A DNA stretch of 64,000 bases from Paenibacillus sp. sptzw28. GTDB lineage: Bacteria > Bacillota > Bacilli > Paenibacillales > Paenibacillaceae. The stretch covers positions 3,196,001-3,260,000 of the forward strand of contig NZ_CP080545.1 of NCBI RefSeq assembly GCF_019550795.1, read 5' to 3'. The notes beneath the pieces are model-generated. The model was not told the DNA's origin, searched no databases, and saw only the letters and a list, made by a program, of their open reading frames with translations. The position numbers and the translations under genes were made by a program. Positions 16,431 to 26,131 of this stretch are shown piece after piece; position 1 is the first letter of the stretch, and each line of letters starts with the position of its first letter.

Positions 16431-17895
16431 TTAGCTTATATATTTAATAAATTCAGAATAGTATTCCAGTCTCGCATCTACCGGTACATTGGCGGCATCA
16501 AACATTCTTTCACTTAAATCTATTATCTCTCGTGCAGAAACTTTTGTCCAATCTACCGCCCCTCCAACTGGTTTTCCAGTGTTTTCATACAGCCACTCGC
16601 GATAAACTTGATTTGTTGCATCATGTTGTTGTTGTGTTAGAGCGATAGTTGGGTTATCCGATTTTCTACTTTTATAACCGGAAATGTTATTTTTTGCCCA
16701 CACATCAAGAATACCATGATGATTTTCAAGAGGGGCATTACTTGGTCGATACGGTACGACTGTATTAGGTTTAACTGCTTTGGTTGTACCAGATCGACCA
16801 CCAACCATACCCAAAAACGCGAATGCCATGTTCTCTTGAAGTTGTTTATCCTTTTCAGCTACTTCAACAATTAACATCAATTGTGCTTTAGCCCACGATG
16901 CTTGGCCCGAGGTATTTTCCGAGATCCTTGAACTGGTTCCGGTCGCCATATTAAATAGATATAAAAATTGGTTCCGATCCGTTACAAGAGAGCCGCTGAC
17001 TGCAACTCCCAAATCACTTCTAATATTCCAATAGATTTGGTTCCCTTTACCTGCATAAGCAGCAACAGATAGCATCATATCTACTGCTTCTTTTGTATAA
17101 TGTCCAGAAGGATCGTGATAAATCAACGGGTTATTATTCACATACGTATAAAGATTGAGACTTAGCGGATTCGTAGTCTGCCCCTTATAACTATCCGCAC
17201 CAATAAACCGTCCTATACTAGGATCATACCATCTTGCCCGCAAATACTGCAGGCCTGTTGTGTCATCCTGCATTTCGCCCGAGTATTTAAATGGCTGTTG
17301 GATGTTCTCAGTTTGCGATGCGATATTCCCAAAGATGTCATAGTTGTACTGGTTCAACTTCGTCGTTCCAGTACGATCCATGAGGTTAACTACGTCACCG
17401 TGACCGTTATGAACATAGTAGGCCTTGCTTTGGTTATCTTCCCTAGCGACAAGCCCCTGGCCGCGGATATAACGCGCTTTCAGAGTCGCAACTCCACCAG
17501 AGACATTGGCCTCAGCAATAACTTGATCGCCATCCCAATAATACCGTGTAGTCTTTCCATTTTCCGTTCGTTCCCATAACAAACCATCACCGTTATATTT
17601 GTATGAAACATTACCTCCTCCATTGTTGATAGCGATGTTGGTCAGACGATCACGTTTGTCATACGTTTTAACCGAATCTGGGCTGTCAAACGGATGATTA
17701 GTCGTCATACTCGAACGATTGCCGCGGCTGTCGTACTTATACGTTTCAATATATTGTGACGATGTTGTGATACGATTCAGTTCATCATAGCCGAAAGTAC
17801 TTGTCGCACTATTCTCTGTTTTCGAGTTATATTACCGTTATTATCGTAGCTGTAGCTGAAACTATTTAGTACGGTTCCGTCTGATTTCTTCTGAA
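16431..17895 (-). pseudogene. RHS repeat core with C-terminal toxin domain, separated from its N-terminus
   Basis: YD/RHS repeats (YKYNGDGLLWERTENGKTTR, then VNLMDRTGTTKLNQYNYDIF) lead to the core end YLRARWYDPSIGRFIGADS and NLYTYVNNNPLIYHDPSGH, after which polymorphic toxin domains begin. The toxin ends PLENHHGILDVWAKNNI, ALTQQQHDATNQVYREWL and WTKVSAREIIDLSERMF. Its His-rich pattern fits an HNH/ENDO VII-type nuclease, but the exact class is a guess. The frame is open for 425 codons below 17708. A one-base shift near 17820 separates it from FGYDELNRITTSSQ upstream, and a large internal deletion lies at about 17895. The toxin tail and immunity gene are intact. Confidence 0.8.
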
Positions 17896-19016
17896 TTAAC
17901 GACCCGAGACTTTTACACTGTTAAGTGGAATAGATGTTAAATTAAACTGAAAGTAACCATCATCTTGTTTATAGTTATCATAGCTGCTGCTCCACGATCC
18001 CACCGAGAAAGACTCACTAGGACCGTCATGGCAAGAATTCCAATAATTGCTACAAGTCATATCTTTCGATGTCGAAGTAGTTATCACACTTGGATCTACA
18101 TAAATGGGGAATTGTAAACCGGTTGTGTCAACATTAAGTTGAATAAAGGTTTCACCATCAGTTTCATCAATGGTTTGAGATACATCCCTCTTTGTTCCGA
18201 TGGCATTAACAAGCCACGCGGACATCAGTTTGAAATTTAGTGAATTTTTTATATCACCATCCACTTGGAATCTGAAAGTGGTCGGAGCTTGGTTGTTTTT
18301 TAAAATAATCGTTTCCTTTATGCCTGTGTCAAGTACTTCCAACTGCAAATCAGTGTTTTCCCAAGCGTTGTGATACTCCGCTTTATTGCTGTAAACATTA
18401 GCGGTTACAGTATTAGCTTTAATTGGGGTAAAGATAAATTTTTCAGAACCTTTACCAATGGAATAACCACTATCGAATTTTTTCGGGATCTTCACATCGA
18501 AAGGTACTTGAGGCGCTCTATAATTTGTTTCTGTTCGATCAATTGCTTTATTTTTGCGAATCTCTTTGTTTTTCAATGCAATCATTTTCATATCATCAGA
18601 TGAGACCTGTGAAAATGGGATATGTACCAAGTCTAAATCAGCTTCATCGATAAGCTCAGTGCTGATCGGTTGCCATTTTCCCGTATCATCCAAGTAATTT
18701 CTGCAATAAATGAGCCATCAGAAAGCTGATAATGCTTACTATTTTCAGTCCTACGCTCAACAGCTTCCCGTACAACAGTTTTTTCTAACTTCTTTGCTTT
18801 GTCGAGTACTCCCGCAGGATAGACTTGACTGTTATCAGGGGTCGATCCATCTTGTGATGGCGGCTGTTCAGCGGTTGCATTTGCATTATTGTTTGTACTT
18901 GAAATATCTGCAGTAGTCGTTTGTGCATTTGCTAACACTTCCTTCAAAGGACAACAGATAATAAATATCAGGAAGCACATTAGAAAACGTGCTTTTTTTG
19001 TTTTCTTACTGGACAT
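17896..19016 (-). pseudogene. N-terminal part of a secreted RHS/WapA-like protein, frameshifted
   Basis: From ATG 19016 the product has a signal peptide (RFLMCFLIFIICCPLKEVLA) and a low-complexity linker (TTTADISSTNNNANATAEQP), then LSDGSFIAEIT. One base is lost near 18690, and the next frame continues LDDTGKWQPISTELIDEADL through a beta-rich domain to DDGYFQFNLTSIPLNSVKVS. It then stops where the gene jumps to the RHS core at about 17895. Intact WapA-type proteins exceed 2000 residues, so most of the central shell is missing. Confidence 0.75.
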
Positions 19017-19280
19017 AGTTGGACTCCTCTTTTTTATATTTTAAAAATCCATTTCCTAACACATCATGAATGAGTACATATTCGCAATGAAAGTTTCACC
19101 GCTAGATCCATCCTTTCCACTAACAAATTTGGACACCCTTTGACATAAAAAACTGGATTGAACATTATTTCGATCTTCTGAATCAATTTAATTATGCACT
19201 TCTACAATATAATAGGTAAGAGGTGTAAATTGTAGAAAAAAGGTCTTTTTTGTCTATTATTTAGAAAATGATTTATTCTT

Positions 19281-19469
19281 TTAACTTGACTGAGAAAAAG
19301 CAGGATTTCTCCTGCTAAAAGCTTCTTTCGAGCTTTCCGAGATCCTTTGAATCAATTCCGGTGCTTCCTCTAATCCGATTTCAAACAGAACTGCCTGTCT
19401 CTGCGCTAATTCCCTTACCGATCTCCACGCCTCATCTTTCTTACCCGTGAAATTTTTGATAACGCTCAT
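19281..19469 (-). CDS. Small hypothetical protein, 62 aa
   Basis: MSVIKNFTGKKDEAWRSVRE then LAQRQAVLFEIGLEEAPELI and QRISESSKEAF: a mostly helical soluble protein without recognised motifs. The ATG at 19469 is preceded by GGAGGG. The longer frame upstream of it lacks a ribosome site. It lies between the RHS ruin and a transposon-like fragment; no function can be offered. Confidence 0.5.
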   Translation of the reverse strand: MSVIKNFTGKKDEAWRSVRELAQRQAVLFEIGLEEAPELIQRISESSKEAFSRRNPAFSQSS

Positions 19470-19511
19470 CTCTTTCCCTCCGCTTACCGAAAAAAAAAGC
19501 ACGGGCTTGTC

Positions 19512-19681
19512 ACCAGACCCATCATGACCATATTGTTTATCATCTTCTTATACGCAAAGAGGACTACAAAGCCAGCAATTACTTTGAGCAGCGACAGCAA
19601 GAAACGATCGTGAGTCAAGCCGTTCGAAGGCTCGAGAATCTTGGTTTTCAGGTTTCGCTATCTGCTTCAGAGGCCTCTTAA
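19512..19681 (+). pseudogene. C-terminal coding fragment, possibly from a transposase
   Basis: Starting at TGT in CHQTHHDHIVYHLLIRKEDY, the plus frame runs to SNYFEQRQQETIVSQAVRRL and LENLGFQVSLSASEAS, then a stop. The basic, helix-rich tail with RRLENLGFQV is reminiscent of insertion-sequence transposase C-termini, but the family was not identified. There is no start codon, so it is a remnant only. Confidence 0.35.
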
Positions 19682-19822
19682 CGCTATATTTCATATAGAT
19701 CCTAAGAAGCGCAGTTTTTAAAAAACGTAAAGCTGGGCTTAGTTTCGTGCTGCCATTTTGGGGTTTGCGACTAAGAGTAATTTTCGGGGTGGCTTAATAA
19801 CTCGTGCACTTTCCTGGATCAC

Positions 19823-19962
19823 GGGAATGTATAGAAGTTCTTGTCCTAATACGGCTTTGTATAGAAGTTCTTGTCTTGAGCAGACGACAAGAACTTCTAT
19901 ACAAAAAATAAAAAGCCGCAGTTTGTGCGACTTTGTTGTATAGATGTTCTTGTCGTCCGACA
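19823..19962 (-). repeat. GACAAGAAC hairpin repeat, copy 5 (CTATAC subtype)
   Basis: Four units are present: GTATAGAAGTTCTTGTC at about 19829 and 19859, its perfect inverse GACAAGAACTTCTATAC at 19885, and the terminal GTATAGATGTTCTTGTC leading to GTCCGACA. The terminator-like hairpin AAAAAGCCGCAGTTTGTGCG lies between. The six variable bases are TATAGA-type in all units, unlike GATCCC in copy 3. Confidence 0.88.
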
Positions 19963-20079
19963 CCCGGCTGCACAGGGGTCAATTATTGCTTCACCATAAG
20001 AAAGTAAAACCGCGCTGTGGTGTCATACACTATATAACCTTCATTTTTCGGTGATAAAATAATAAGTTAATCTACTAAC

Positions 20080-20350
20080 TTCAGTCCAAGAAGGAACTCT
20101 GATTTTTACAGCACCTTTTCTGGCGATTTTGAGCCATTGATATAAAACCAGTCTGTCATTAGCAGCGTATGTTTCCATACAAAATCTTGGGTATCAACCT
20201 GCGTGATATTATCATTCGCATCTTATTTGTACACAATACCTAAATTCGATGCGTATTCCTCATAGATTATGCGGTCAAGACTGTCGTAACCAAACAACTC
20301 GTACCTGCCGGTTTTCGGATATTGGACTTTCGTTCCATTTCCACGCGTAT
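20080..20350 (-). pseudogene. Degenerate RHS/YD-repeat fragment
   Basis: On the minus strand RGNGTKVQYPKTGRYELFGY leads to DSLDRIIYEEYASNLGIVYK, a stop codon, then DANDNITQVDTQDFVWK. These are YD repeats of an RHS protein. There is no start, and the in-frame TAA marks decay. The fragment is in the same orientation as the RHS gene at 16.4-19 kb and may be part of its lost middle or of another copy. It lies between repeat copies 5 and 6. Confidence 0.65.
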
Positions 20351-20539
20351 CGCGAGTTTAGTAACGAAGGCTGCCGAATGTACTGGTAGCCGGCCATCAA
20401 AGATAAATATCACTAATCAATCTGCGAGGGTAATTCTGCGTTAATTTGCCTGTCATCTCAATAACTTAAGGGCCACCGTTCGTGTTTATCATTAACTGAG
20501 TAATGGATTAATGACTCACTTCTAATTACAGAATATTTC

Positions 20540-20655
20540 CGTCGGGAATGGGATCAAGTTCTTGTCAACGTAATATGACAAGAACTTGATTCCATAAATA
20601 AAAAAGCCCGCGATTTACGCGGACGTCATTGGGACCAAGTTCTTGTCACCCGACA
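20540..20655 (-). repeat. GACAAGAAC hairpin repeat, full copy 6
   Basis: CGTCGGGAATGGGATCAAGT to TTCTTGTCACCCGACA. The arms differ by one position (GATTCC against GGGATC). The left flank, TAACTGAGTAATGGATTAAT then GACTCACTTC and ACAGAATATTTC (from about 20494), is shared with copy 13 at 35 kb, so the true unit may be longer. Confidence 0.88.
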
Positions 20656-20725
20656 ATGTATTTCGAATCTTAATTTTTCCTTTTCTGGTACTACAAACTC
20701 CTTCGCAAGGGGCCATCTTTTCGGT

Positions 20726-21607
20726 TTACAGTAGCGTCTTCTGGTGTTCGTGTTCGTATAGCTCGGGGCGGCGGTCGTAGAAGGGCGCTACCGCGCCGCG
20801 TTCGCGATTCTCTCGGAGCCTGTGGAAGTCGAGTTCGGCCAGCACCGTCCTGTTTTCGTTCGTTTCTCCGACCTGCAAGATGCCATCCGCGGCGAACGGT
20901 AGATCGCATGGGGTGAATATGCCCGCTTGGCAAAAACCAATGTCCACCTGCGGACGATCCTCGGTCAAGGCTCCGACGAGGCCGCTCAATACGACGAACA
21001 GCTGATTCTCGATCGCCCTCGCTTGGGCACAATACCGCACGCGATGGTACCCGAAGGAACTATCGGTATAAGAAGGGCATAGCAGCAGTTCCGCGCCGCG
21101 AAGCGCGGCTGCCCTCGCCAGCTCCGGAAACTCGATGTCGTAACAGGTCAAGATCGCCATCTTGCCCCACTCCGTGTCAAATACGTTAAGCTCGTCACCC
21201 GCGACCAGAGGCCAGCGAATCTGCTCCTCCGGCGTAAGATGCACCTTGCTCTGCGTCTCCACCCGTCCGTCGGGAAAGAAGAGGAATGCCTTGTTCGAGT
21301 ACTCGCCCTTTTCCTCTAAGCAAATATGCGTCCCCGCTTGTATGGCAATATTGCATTCTCGGCTTAGCTCTCCGAAGAACTCGATATATCTATCCGTTAG
21401 CCCGTCCAGAAAATAACACGCTTCATCGTGCAGCATCGACGGCTCTAAGCTTAGCAAGTGAGCCGTCATGTATTCCGGGAACACGATCATCGAGGCGCCC
21501 TGCTCGGCAGCATCCCGAACCTTCGTATCGATTCCCGTCCAGAACTCTTCTTCGGAACGGATATCAGTGAGACCGTATTGCGTTGTTGCTATCGTTAACT
21601 TCTTCAT
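20726..21607 (-). CDS. Carbon-nitrogen hydrolase (nitrilase superfamily), active triad intact
   Basis: The triad is visible: E47 in IVFPEYMTAHLL, K123 in QSKVHLTPEEQ and C157 in ILTCYDIEFPELARAAALRG. YCAQARAIENQLFVVLSG is the usual downstream motif. At about 293 residues it is a complete single-domain amidase/nitrilase. It begins 17 bases after the stop of the GNAT-nitrilase fusion gene, whose nitrilase half resembles it (shared DIE.PEL and YCAQARAIENQ), so the two are almost surely co-expressed and may form a hetero-oligomer. ATG 21607 has GAGAGGT upstream. The substrate is unknown; amides of small acids are typical for the superfamily. Confidence 0.92.
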   Translation of the reverse strand: MKKLTIATTQYGLTDIRSEEEFWTGIDTKVRDAAEQGASMIVFPEYMTAHLLSLEPSMLHDEACYFLDGLTDRYIEFFGELSRECNIAIQAGTHICLEEKGEYSNKAFLFFPDGRVETQSKVHLTPEEQIRWPLVAGDELNVFDTEWGKMAILTCYDIEFPELARAAALRGAELLLCPSYTDSSFGYHRVRYCAQARAIENQLFVVLSGLVGALTEDRPQVDIGFCQAGIFTPCDLPFAADGILQVGETNENRTVLAELDFHRLRENRERGAVAPFYDRRPELYEHEHQKTLL

Positions 21608-21624
21608 ATGCACCTCTCGTTTGT

Positions 21625-23163
21625 TTAAGTACGAATTTGTAAGGAATAGATGTCCGTCCGGCGATCCTTGAACGACAATGCATCGTTGGACTTACGGTAC
21701 CTTTCCAGCGTTTCCATGTCTACCTCGGCCATGATGACCGTCTCCGTATTCTCGCTGCACTCCCCAGCGATGCCGTCGCGAGAGAAGGAGAAATCAGCCG
21801 GCGTATAGATACCGGACTGGGCGTACTGAACGTCTACGTTGTCCACATGGGTTAGATTTCCTACCGTTCCCGCGGTCACAATGAACACTTGGTTCTCGAT
21901 CGCCCTGGCCTGTGCGCAGTACTTCACCCTCAGGAACGTCTGCCTATCTTCCGCGCAGAAAGGAACGAATATAATCTGCGCTCCCTCCTCCGCGACGATA
22001 CGCGACAACTCCGGATACTCGATATCGCTGCTGAGTTGAATCGATATTTTACCGCAATCCGTGTCGAACACCCCGAGTGAGCTACCCCCGTTGATGCCCC
22101 ACCACTTCCGCTCGTTCGGAGAAATATGCAGCTTGTATTGCTGCTCAATTGTGCCGTCCCGGCGGAACAAGTGAGCCACGTTGTAGATCCGGTTATTGTT
22201 CTCGACGAAGTGGGAGCCGCCTACGATATTTACGTTGTATTTGACCGCGAGTTCGGAGAATAACTCCACGTAGTTGGTCGTATATGTCGTGAGCTTCCGG
22301 ACGGCCAAGCTCGGAGACCGTTCATCCAAGAAGGAAAGCAGCTGCATGGTGAAGTTCTCCGGGAAAACGGCGAAATCGGATTTGTAATCCGATGCCACGT
22401 CCACGTAATGCTCGCACTGGGTGGCGAATTCCTCGAAAGAATCGATCTTCTTCATCATATACTGGACCACGCAAATGCGGACGGGGAAAGACATTTTATA
22501 AAGCGTCTTGCTGATGCTCGGCCTGTATTCGATATTATTCCATTCTAACAGGGCCGCGAAATTCTCAGAATCGGCGTCATCGGACAAATAATTGGTAATG
22601 ATCCTCTTCAGCGTAAATCCGTTCATCATCTGAAAAGTCAGCACCGGATCGTAGATGTTCTGCTGCAACACTTCCTCCGCGTAAGCTCTTGGCGACAACT
22701 TATCGGAATACTTGTGATACCCCGGAATGCGTCCCCCTACGATAATACTCTTGAGGTTACGCTGCTCCGCCAGCCGTTTCCTTGCCTCGTATAACCTTCT
22801 GCCGATCTTCATGCGACGGAAATCCGTATGCACCATGACTTCCATCCCATAGAGGTTCCCGCCCCGGGGGTTATGGTTGCGAATATAGCCCTTGTCCGTG
22901 ATTTCGGAATACGTATGCTGCTCCAAATAATCGTCGAAGTTCACGATCAGGCTAGAACAGGAGCCGATAATATCACCGTCGAGCTCAACGCACATTTGAC
23001 CATCGGGAAACGTGCGGACGTGACTTTCCAATTGATCCAGCTTCCAGGGACCCATGTTCGGAAAACAAATATTTTGCAGCGCAATGATTTTATCGAAATC
23101 TTCGCGTTCAATGTTGCGGATGATGATTTTCTTTTCGAATTGCGAGATTTGATCGGTTGTCAT
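21625..23163 (-). CDS. GNAT acetyltransferase fused to a nitrilase-like domain with Ser in place of the catalytic Cys
   Basis: Residues 1-215 are a GNAT domain (YGMEVMVHTDFRRMKIGRRL is motif A; IIVGGRIPGYHKYSD follows). Residues 226-512 are nitrilase-like: E269 (FAVFPENFTMQLL) and K344 (QYKLHISPNERKWW) are kept. The nucleophile motif, however, reads IQLSSDIEYPELSRI, with S378 (codon AGC) where the neighbouring enzyme has C157. Bifunctional GNAT/carbon-nitrogen hydrolase proteins are a known arrangement. The substitution suggests that this half is inactive or altered and may act as a partner of the downstream nitrilase. GAGGGGCC-like purine sequence precedes ATG 23163. Confidence 0.92.
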   Translation of the reverse strand: MTTDQISQFEKKIIIRNIEREDFDKIIALQNICFPNMGPWKLDQLESHVRTFPDGQMCVELDGDIIGSCSSLIVNFDDYLEQHTYSEITDKGYIRNHNPRGGNLYGMEVMVHTDFRRMKIGRRLYEARKRLAEQRNLKSIIVGGRIPGYHKYSDKLSPRAYAEEVLQQNIYDPVLTFQMMNGFTLKRIITNYLSDDADSENFAALLEWNNIEYRPSISKTLYKMSFPVRICVVQYMMKKIDSFEEFATQCEHYVDVASDYKSDFAVFPENFTMQLLSFLDERSPSLAVRKLTTYTTNYVELFSELAVKYNVNIVGGSHFVENNNRIYNVAHLFRRDGTIEQQYKLHISPNERKWWGINGGSSLGVFDTDCGKISIQLSSDIEYPELSRIVAEEGAQIIFVPFCAEDRQTFLRVKYCAQARAIENQVFIVTAGTVGNLTHVDNVDVQYAQSGIYTPADFSFSRDGIAGECSENTETVIMAEVDMETLERYRKSNDALSFKDRRTDIYSLQIRT

Positions 23164-23480
23164 AGAAATGAGGCCCCTTTGTAAATGCGTTTAACTATAT
23201 TATACTACATTGTTTCTTGTACCTAGTATCGGGATGTAGCGGTTTTGTTAAACGGAATCCACCCGCGAAATCGCCGTTCGCAGGCGGATTTCGGATTGAC
23301 GCGATAGCTCCGCTATACGCTCGAACGCTTCGCCGTAATACGGATTGTCAGTGGTCAGTCGGCCTAGGGCGGCGGTTCAGCCATTCGATTGCGGATCGTC
23401 GGTCGATTTCTGCGGCTGCGACAAGGAACGGACAGTTCTTTTCTTTCGACATCGGCTATGAATATGTCCAAAATCAGCAA
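23164..23480. other. 317-base GC-rich gap without a gene
   Basis: No supported reading frame is present. It must contain the promoter of the nitrilase operon, with an AT-rich stretch at 23190-23225. The remainder is GC-rich and leads into repeat copy 7. Confidence 0.4.
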
Positions 23481-23577
23481 AGTTCTTGTCCCGAGCGAAG
23501 GACAAGAATGTATCCTTTAAATAAAAAAGCCGCGATTTACGGGGACTCTTAAGCGTATATGTTCTTGTCCTCCGACA
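23481..23577 (-). repeat. GACAAGAAC hairpin repeat, copy 7
   Basis: AGTTCTTGTC, ten bases, GGACAAGAATGTATCC, then AAAAAAGCCGCGATTTACGG and the terminal ATATGTTCTTGTCCTCCGAC. The hairpin arms are shortened but the order of parts is the same. Confidence 0.8.
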
Positions 23578-23601
23578 TACTACTGGGTTTTAGAATATTT
23601 C

Positions 23602-23636
23602 CGTCGGGAATGGGGTCAAGTTCTTGTCACCCGACA
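23602..23636. repeat. GACAAGAAC hairpin repeat, 35-base miniature (copy 8)
   Basis: CGTCGGGAATGGGGTCAAGT then TCTTGTCACCCGACA. It is what remains if a full copy loses everything between its first and last TTCTTGTC. The same 35-base form recurs at 35042-35076. Confidence 0.85.
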
Positions 23637-23639
23637 ATT

Positions 23640-23680
23640 CAAGAACATATATCCTTTAAAGACAAGAACTTATATCCATT
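23640..23680. repeat. GACAAGAAC repeat fragment 9
   Basis: CAAGAACATATATCCTTTAA then GACAAGAACTTATATCC: two direct units of the ATATCC subtype next to the miniature copy. Confidence 0.6.
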
Positions 23681-23854
23681 CATGTAAAGTCGAATAAGCC
23701 TCCTAACCACTTGGAAAGTGGAACAGGAGGCATTGTGCATGGAACTCTAGGCGAAATTGAAACGGCTTATTGATTGATTATACGGCAATCTCAAACAAAC
23801 TGGCCGGCCCGGCAATATACCGCTCGAAATGAACGCCGTTGACACGGTGAAAGG

Positions 23855-25891
23855 CTACCCGATTTTCTCCACCCAGACGCGGCCGGAGAAAAAGACGGCG
23901 CCGCCGCCCATGTCCGCCAAACGGTCCGGCGTGAGCGCATTGACCGTGTTTTTGCCGTTTGGCGAATCGGCCCACAGCCCTTGGCTGACCACAACGCCAG
24001 GCAGAACGTCCTCGCCGACCACTACTGCCAGCACGCATTCGCCGCGTTCGTTTGATACGCGGACGAAAGCTCCGTCCGTGATACCGAGCGCCGTCGCATC
24101 AGTCGCATTCATATACAGCTTCGGCTGCTTTTCCATGCGAGCATGCTTCTCGTTATGCGCGAAAGTCGAATTGAGGAAGTTATGATTCGCCGTCGGAATA
24201 AACAAGAACTGACGGTCGCAGTCTCCGGCAAGCGGGGTGTAGGTAGGCAGAGGCGGAAATCCCCTTTTCTCCATCGAATTCGAATACAATTCGATTTTAC
24301 CGCTCGGTGTCAGCAATTTTCCTGGAAACAGCGGCTTGGTCGCCGCTTTTACATACTGCTTTTCCTGCAGCGCTTCGTATGTGATACCGGAGATATTCGG
24401 GTTGGTCGGATGGTTCAACGCCTGGCGGATCAGATCCTCGTCCGTATCCTGAAACGCCTGCTCCTTGAAGCCCATCGCCGCAGCCAGCAGACGGAACACC
24501 TCGACGTTCGGCTTGCTTTCTTCATAAGGTGCGACCACCGGCTGCTGAAGCTGGATGTAGTGATGCCAATATGACCTGTAGAAATCCGTATTTTCAAACG
24601 ACGAGGTTGCAGGCAGCACGATATCAGCATATCGCGCCGTTTCGGTCAGAAACAGCTCATGAACGACCGTAAATAAGTCTTCCCGGGCAAGCCCTTCCCT
24701 TACCTTGTTCACATTCGGGGCCACCAACGCCGGGTTGGAATTGTATACATAAAGCGAACGGATCGGCGGATCCAGTTCGAGCAGGGTGCTTCCGAGCGCA
24801 TTCATGTTGATGGAACGGGACGGTTTCTCCCGCAAATCCGGCCGCTGCAGTGCGGCTGCATTATGCTGCAGATAGCCGCCGTTGCCTTTAATCGCCCCGC
24901 CGCCTTTCTTCAGCCACTGTCCGGTCAGTGCCGGCAGACAGGCAATTGTCCGGACGTTCATACCGCCGTTGTCGTGATGTTGCAGACCGTTGCCGATCCG
25001 GATAAACGACGGCGTCGTTTCGCCATACAAGCGGGAAAGCCGGTAAATATCCCGGACAGGCACTCCGGTAATCGCGGACACGGTATCCGGGTCATACTGC
25101 CGGACATGCTGCCGGAGCTCTTCATGCCCGACCGTATAATCCTGCAGAAACGCCTCATTCGTCATGTTCTCCGCAAACAGGATGTGCATGATGCCAAGGG
25201 CAAGGGCTGCGTCGGTTCCTGGGACGATCGGGATAAACCAGTCCGCCCACCTGCCGGTTCGGTTGCGGTGCACGTCGATGGCGACGATCTTGGCGCCATT
25301 CTTGCGCGCCTTCTCCGCGAGCATGACCTGGTGCATATTGGTGCTGACCGCATTCACGCCCCACATGATGATGAGCTTTGCATGGACGGTGTCTTCGGGA
25401 TCGGTCCCGAAATTTCCGCCCATCGTAAACTTATATCCTTCCGCACCGGCGGCATCGCAAATGGTGTACAGCAGCTTGCTTGCGCCCAGCCGGTTGAAGA
25501 AACGCCTGTCCATCCCTTCCGTTCCGATGCGTCCCATATTGCCGTAGAAGCTGTACGGAAGGATGCTTTCGGGACCGTATGCCTCAATGAGCCGTTTCCA
25601 GTTAGCTGTAATCGTATCGATCGCCTCGTCCCAGGTAATCCGTTCAAAACGCCCCTCCCCCTTGCTCCCGACGCGCCGCAGCGGATAGCGGAGCCGTTTC
25701 GGATCGTATAACCGCTCCGTCATATGGCGGACCTTGTTGCAGATCGCGCCTTGCGTGACAGGATGGTTCGGATCGCCTTCGACTTTGACGATTCTCCCGT
25801 CCACTTTATGGACGAGCAGCCCGCATTGGTCGGGGCAGTCGAGCGAGCATACGGATCGAAAAACGCCTGACGGCTTGTTTATTGCATGCAT
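23855..25891 (-). CDS. Molybdopterin-dependent oxidoreductase (YyaE-like)
   Basis: The N-terminus has the [4Fe-4S] cysteine set C15-x3-C19-x3-C23-x27-C51 (SVCSLDCPDQC, then GAICNKV), followed by ERLYDPKRLRYPLRRVGSKG and the molybdopterin domain (GMDRRFFNRLGASKLLYTIC, IIMWGVNAVSTNMH). A C-terminal dinucleotide-binding barrel ends the protein (LYMNATDATALGITDGAFVR). At about 678 residues it fits Bacillus YyaE-type enzymes of the bis-MGD family. ATG 25891 follows GGAGAGGAGAT; the 23 codons before it are not coding. No subunit or chaperone genes are adjacent, so it probably acts alone in the cytoplasm. The electron partner and substrate are unknown. It is GC-rich and flanked by repeat copies on both sides. 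Confidence 0.92.
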   Translation of the reverse strand: MHAINKPSGVFRSVCSLDCPDQCGLLVHKVDGRIVKVEGDPNHPVTQGAICNKVRHMTERLYDPKRLRYPLRRVGSKGEGRFERITWDEAIDTITANWKRLIEAYGPESILPYSFYGNMGRIGTEGMDRRFFNRLGASKLLYTICDAAGAEGYKFTMGGNFGTDPEDTVHAKLIIMWGVNAVSTNMHQVMLAEKARKNGAKIVAIDVHRNRTGRWADWFIPIVPGTDAALALGIMHILFAENMTNEAFLQDYTVGHEELRQHVRQYDPDTVSAITGVPVRDIYRLSRLYGETTPSFIRIGNGLQHHDNGGMNVRTIACLPALTGQWLKKGGGAIKGNGGYLQHNAAALQRPDLREKPSRSINMNALGSTLLELDPPIRSLYVYNSNPALVAPNVNKVREGLAREDLFTVVHELFLTETARYADIVLPATSSFENTDFYRSYWHHYIQLQQPVVAPYEESKPNVEVFRLLAAAMGFKEQAFQDTDEDLIRQALNHPTNPNISGITYEALQEKQYVKAATKPLFPGKLLTPSGKIELYSNSMEKRGFPPLPTYTPLAGDCDRQFLFIPTANHNFLNSTFAHNEKHARMEKQPKLYMNATDATALGITDGAFVRVSNERGECVLAVVVGEDVLPGVVVSQGLWADSPNGKNTVNALTPDRLADMGGGAVFFSGRVWVEKIG

Positions 25892-26131
25892 AGAGATATC
25901 TCCTCTCCAAGTATTAAGTTTACTTCTGCCTGGTGTTGCGGTAAAACAGCAAAGCCGCACACCATATGTGATGCATGGTCTAAGACAACATCTTTAGCTT
26001 TGCATCAATATAATCTATATCAAGCAGTTGTTTCAAAATTGTGCCGCTGCTTGCTCTCACAACGCGTCCACCTCCAGCGAACTACGCTAAAACTAATTGT
26101 AGCAAAGTTTGAAATTTATTGAAGAATGCCA
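25892..26131. other. Upstream region of the oxidoreductase gene
   Basis: This stretch holds the ribosome site and presumably the promoter. Plus-strand frames here overlap no recognisable domain. Together with the repeat at 26132-26350 and the following 400 bases, it forms an 860-base interval with no supported gene. Confidence 0.35.

Noticed and set aside
20726..23163. Treating the Ser-for-Cys change as a frameshift or reading error
   Set aside because: The reading frame is intact on both sides and the codon is AGC next to another AGC; a single-base error from TGC cannot be excluded but nothing indicates one.
23217..23552. 111-residue plus-strand frame running into repeat copy 7
   Set aside because: It reads through the repeat and has no ribosome site; the translated repeat explains its end.
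24863..25711. 282-residue plus-strand frame opposite the molybdopterin oxidoreductase
   Set aside because: Antisense shadow of a gene with clear Fe-S and molybdopterin motifs.
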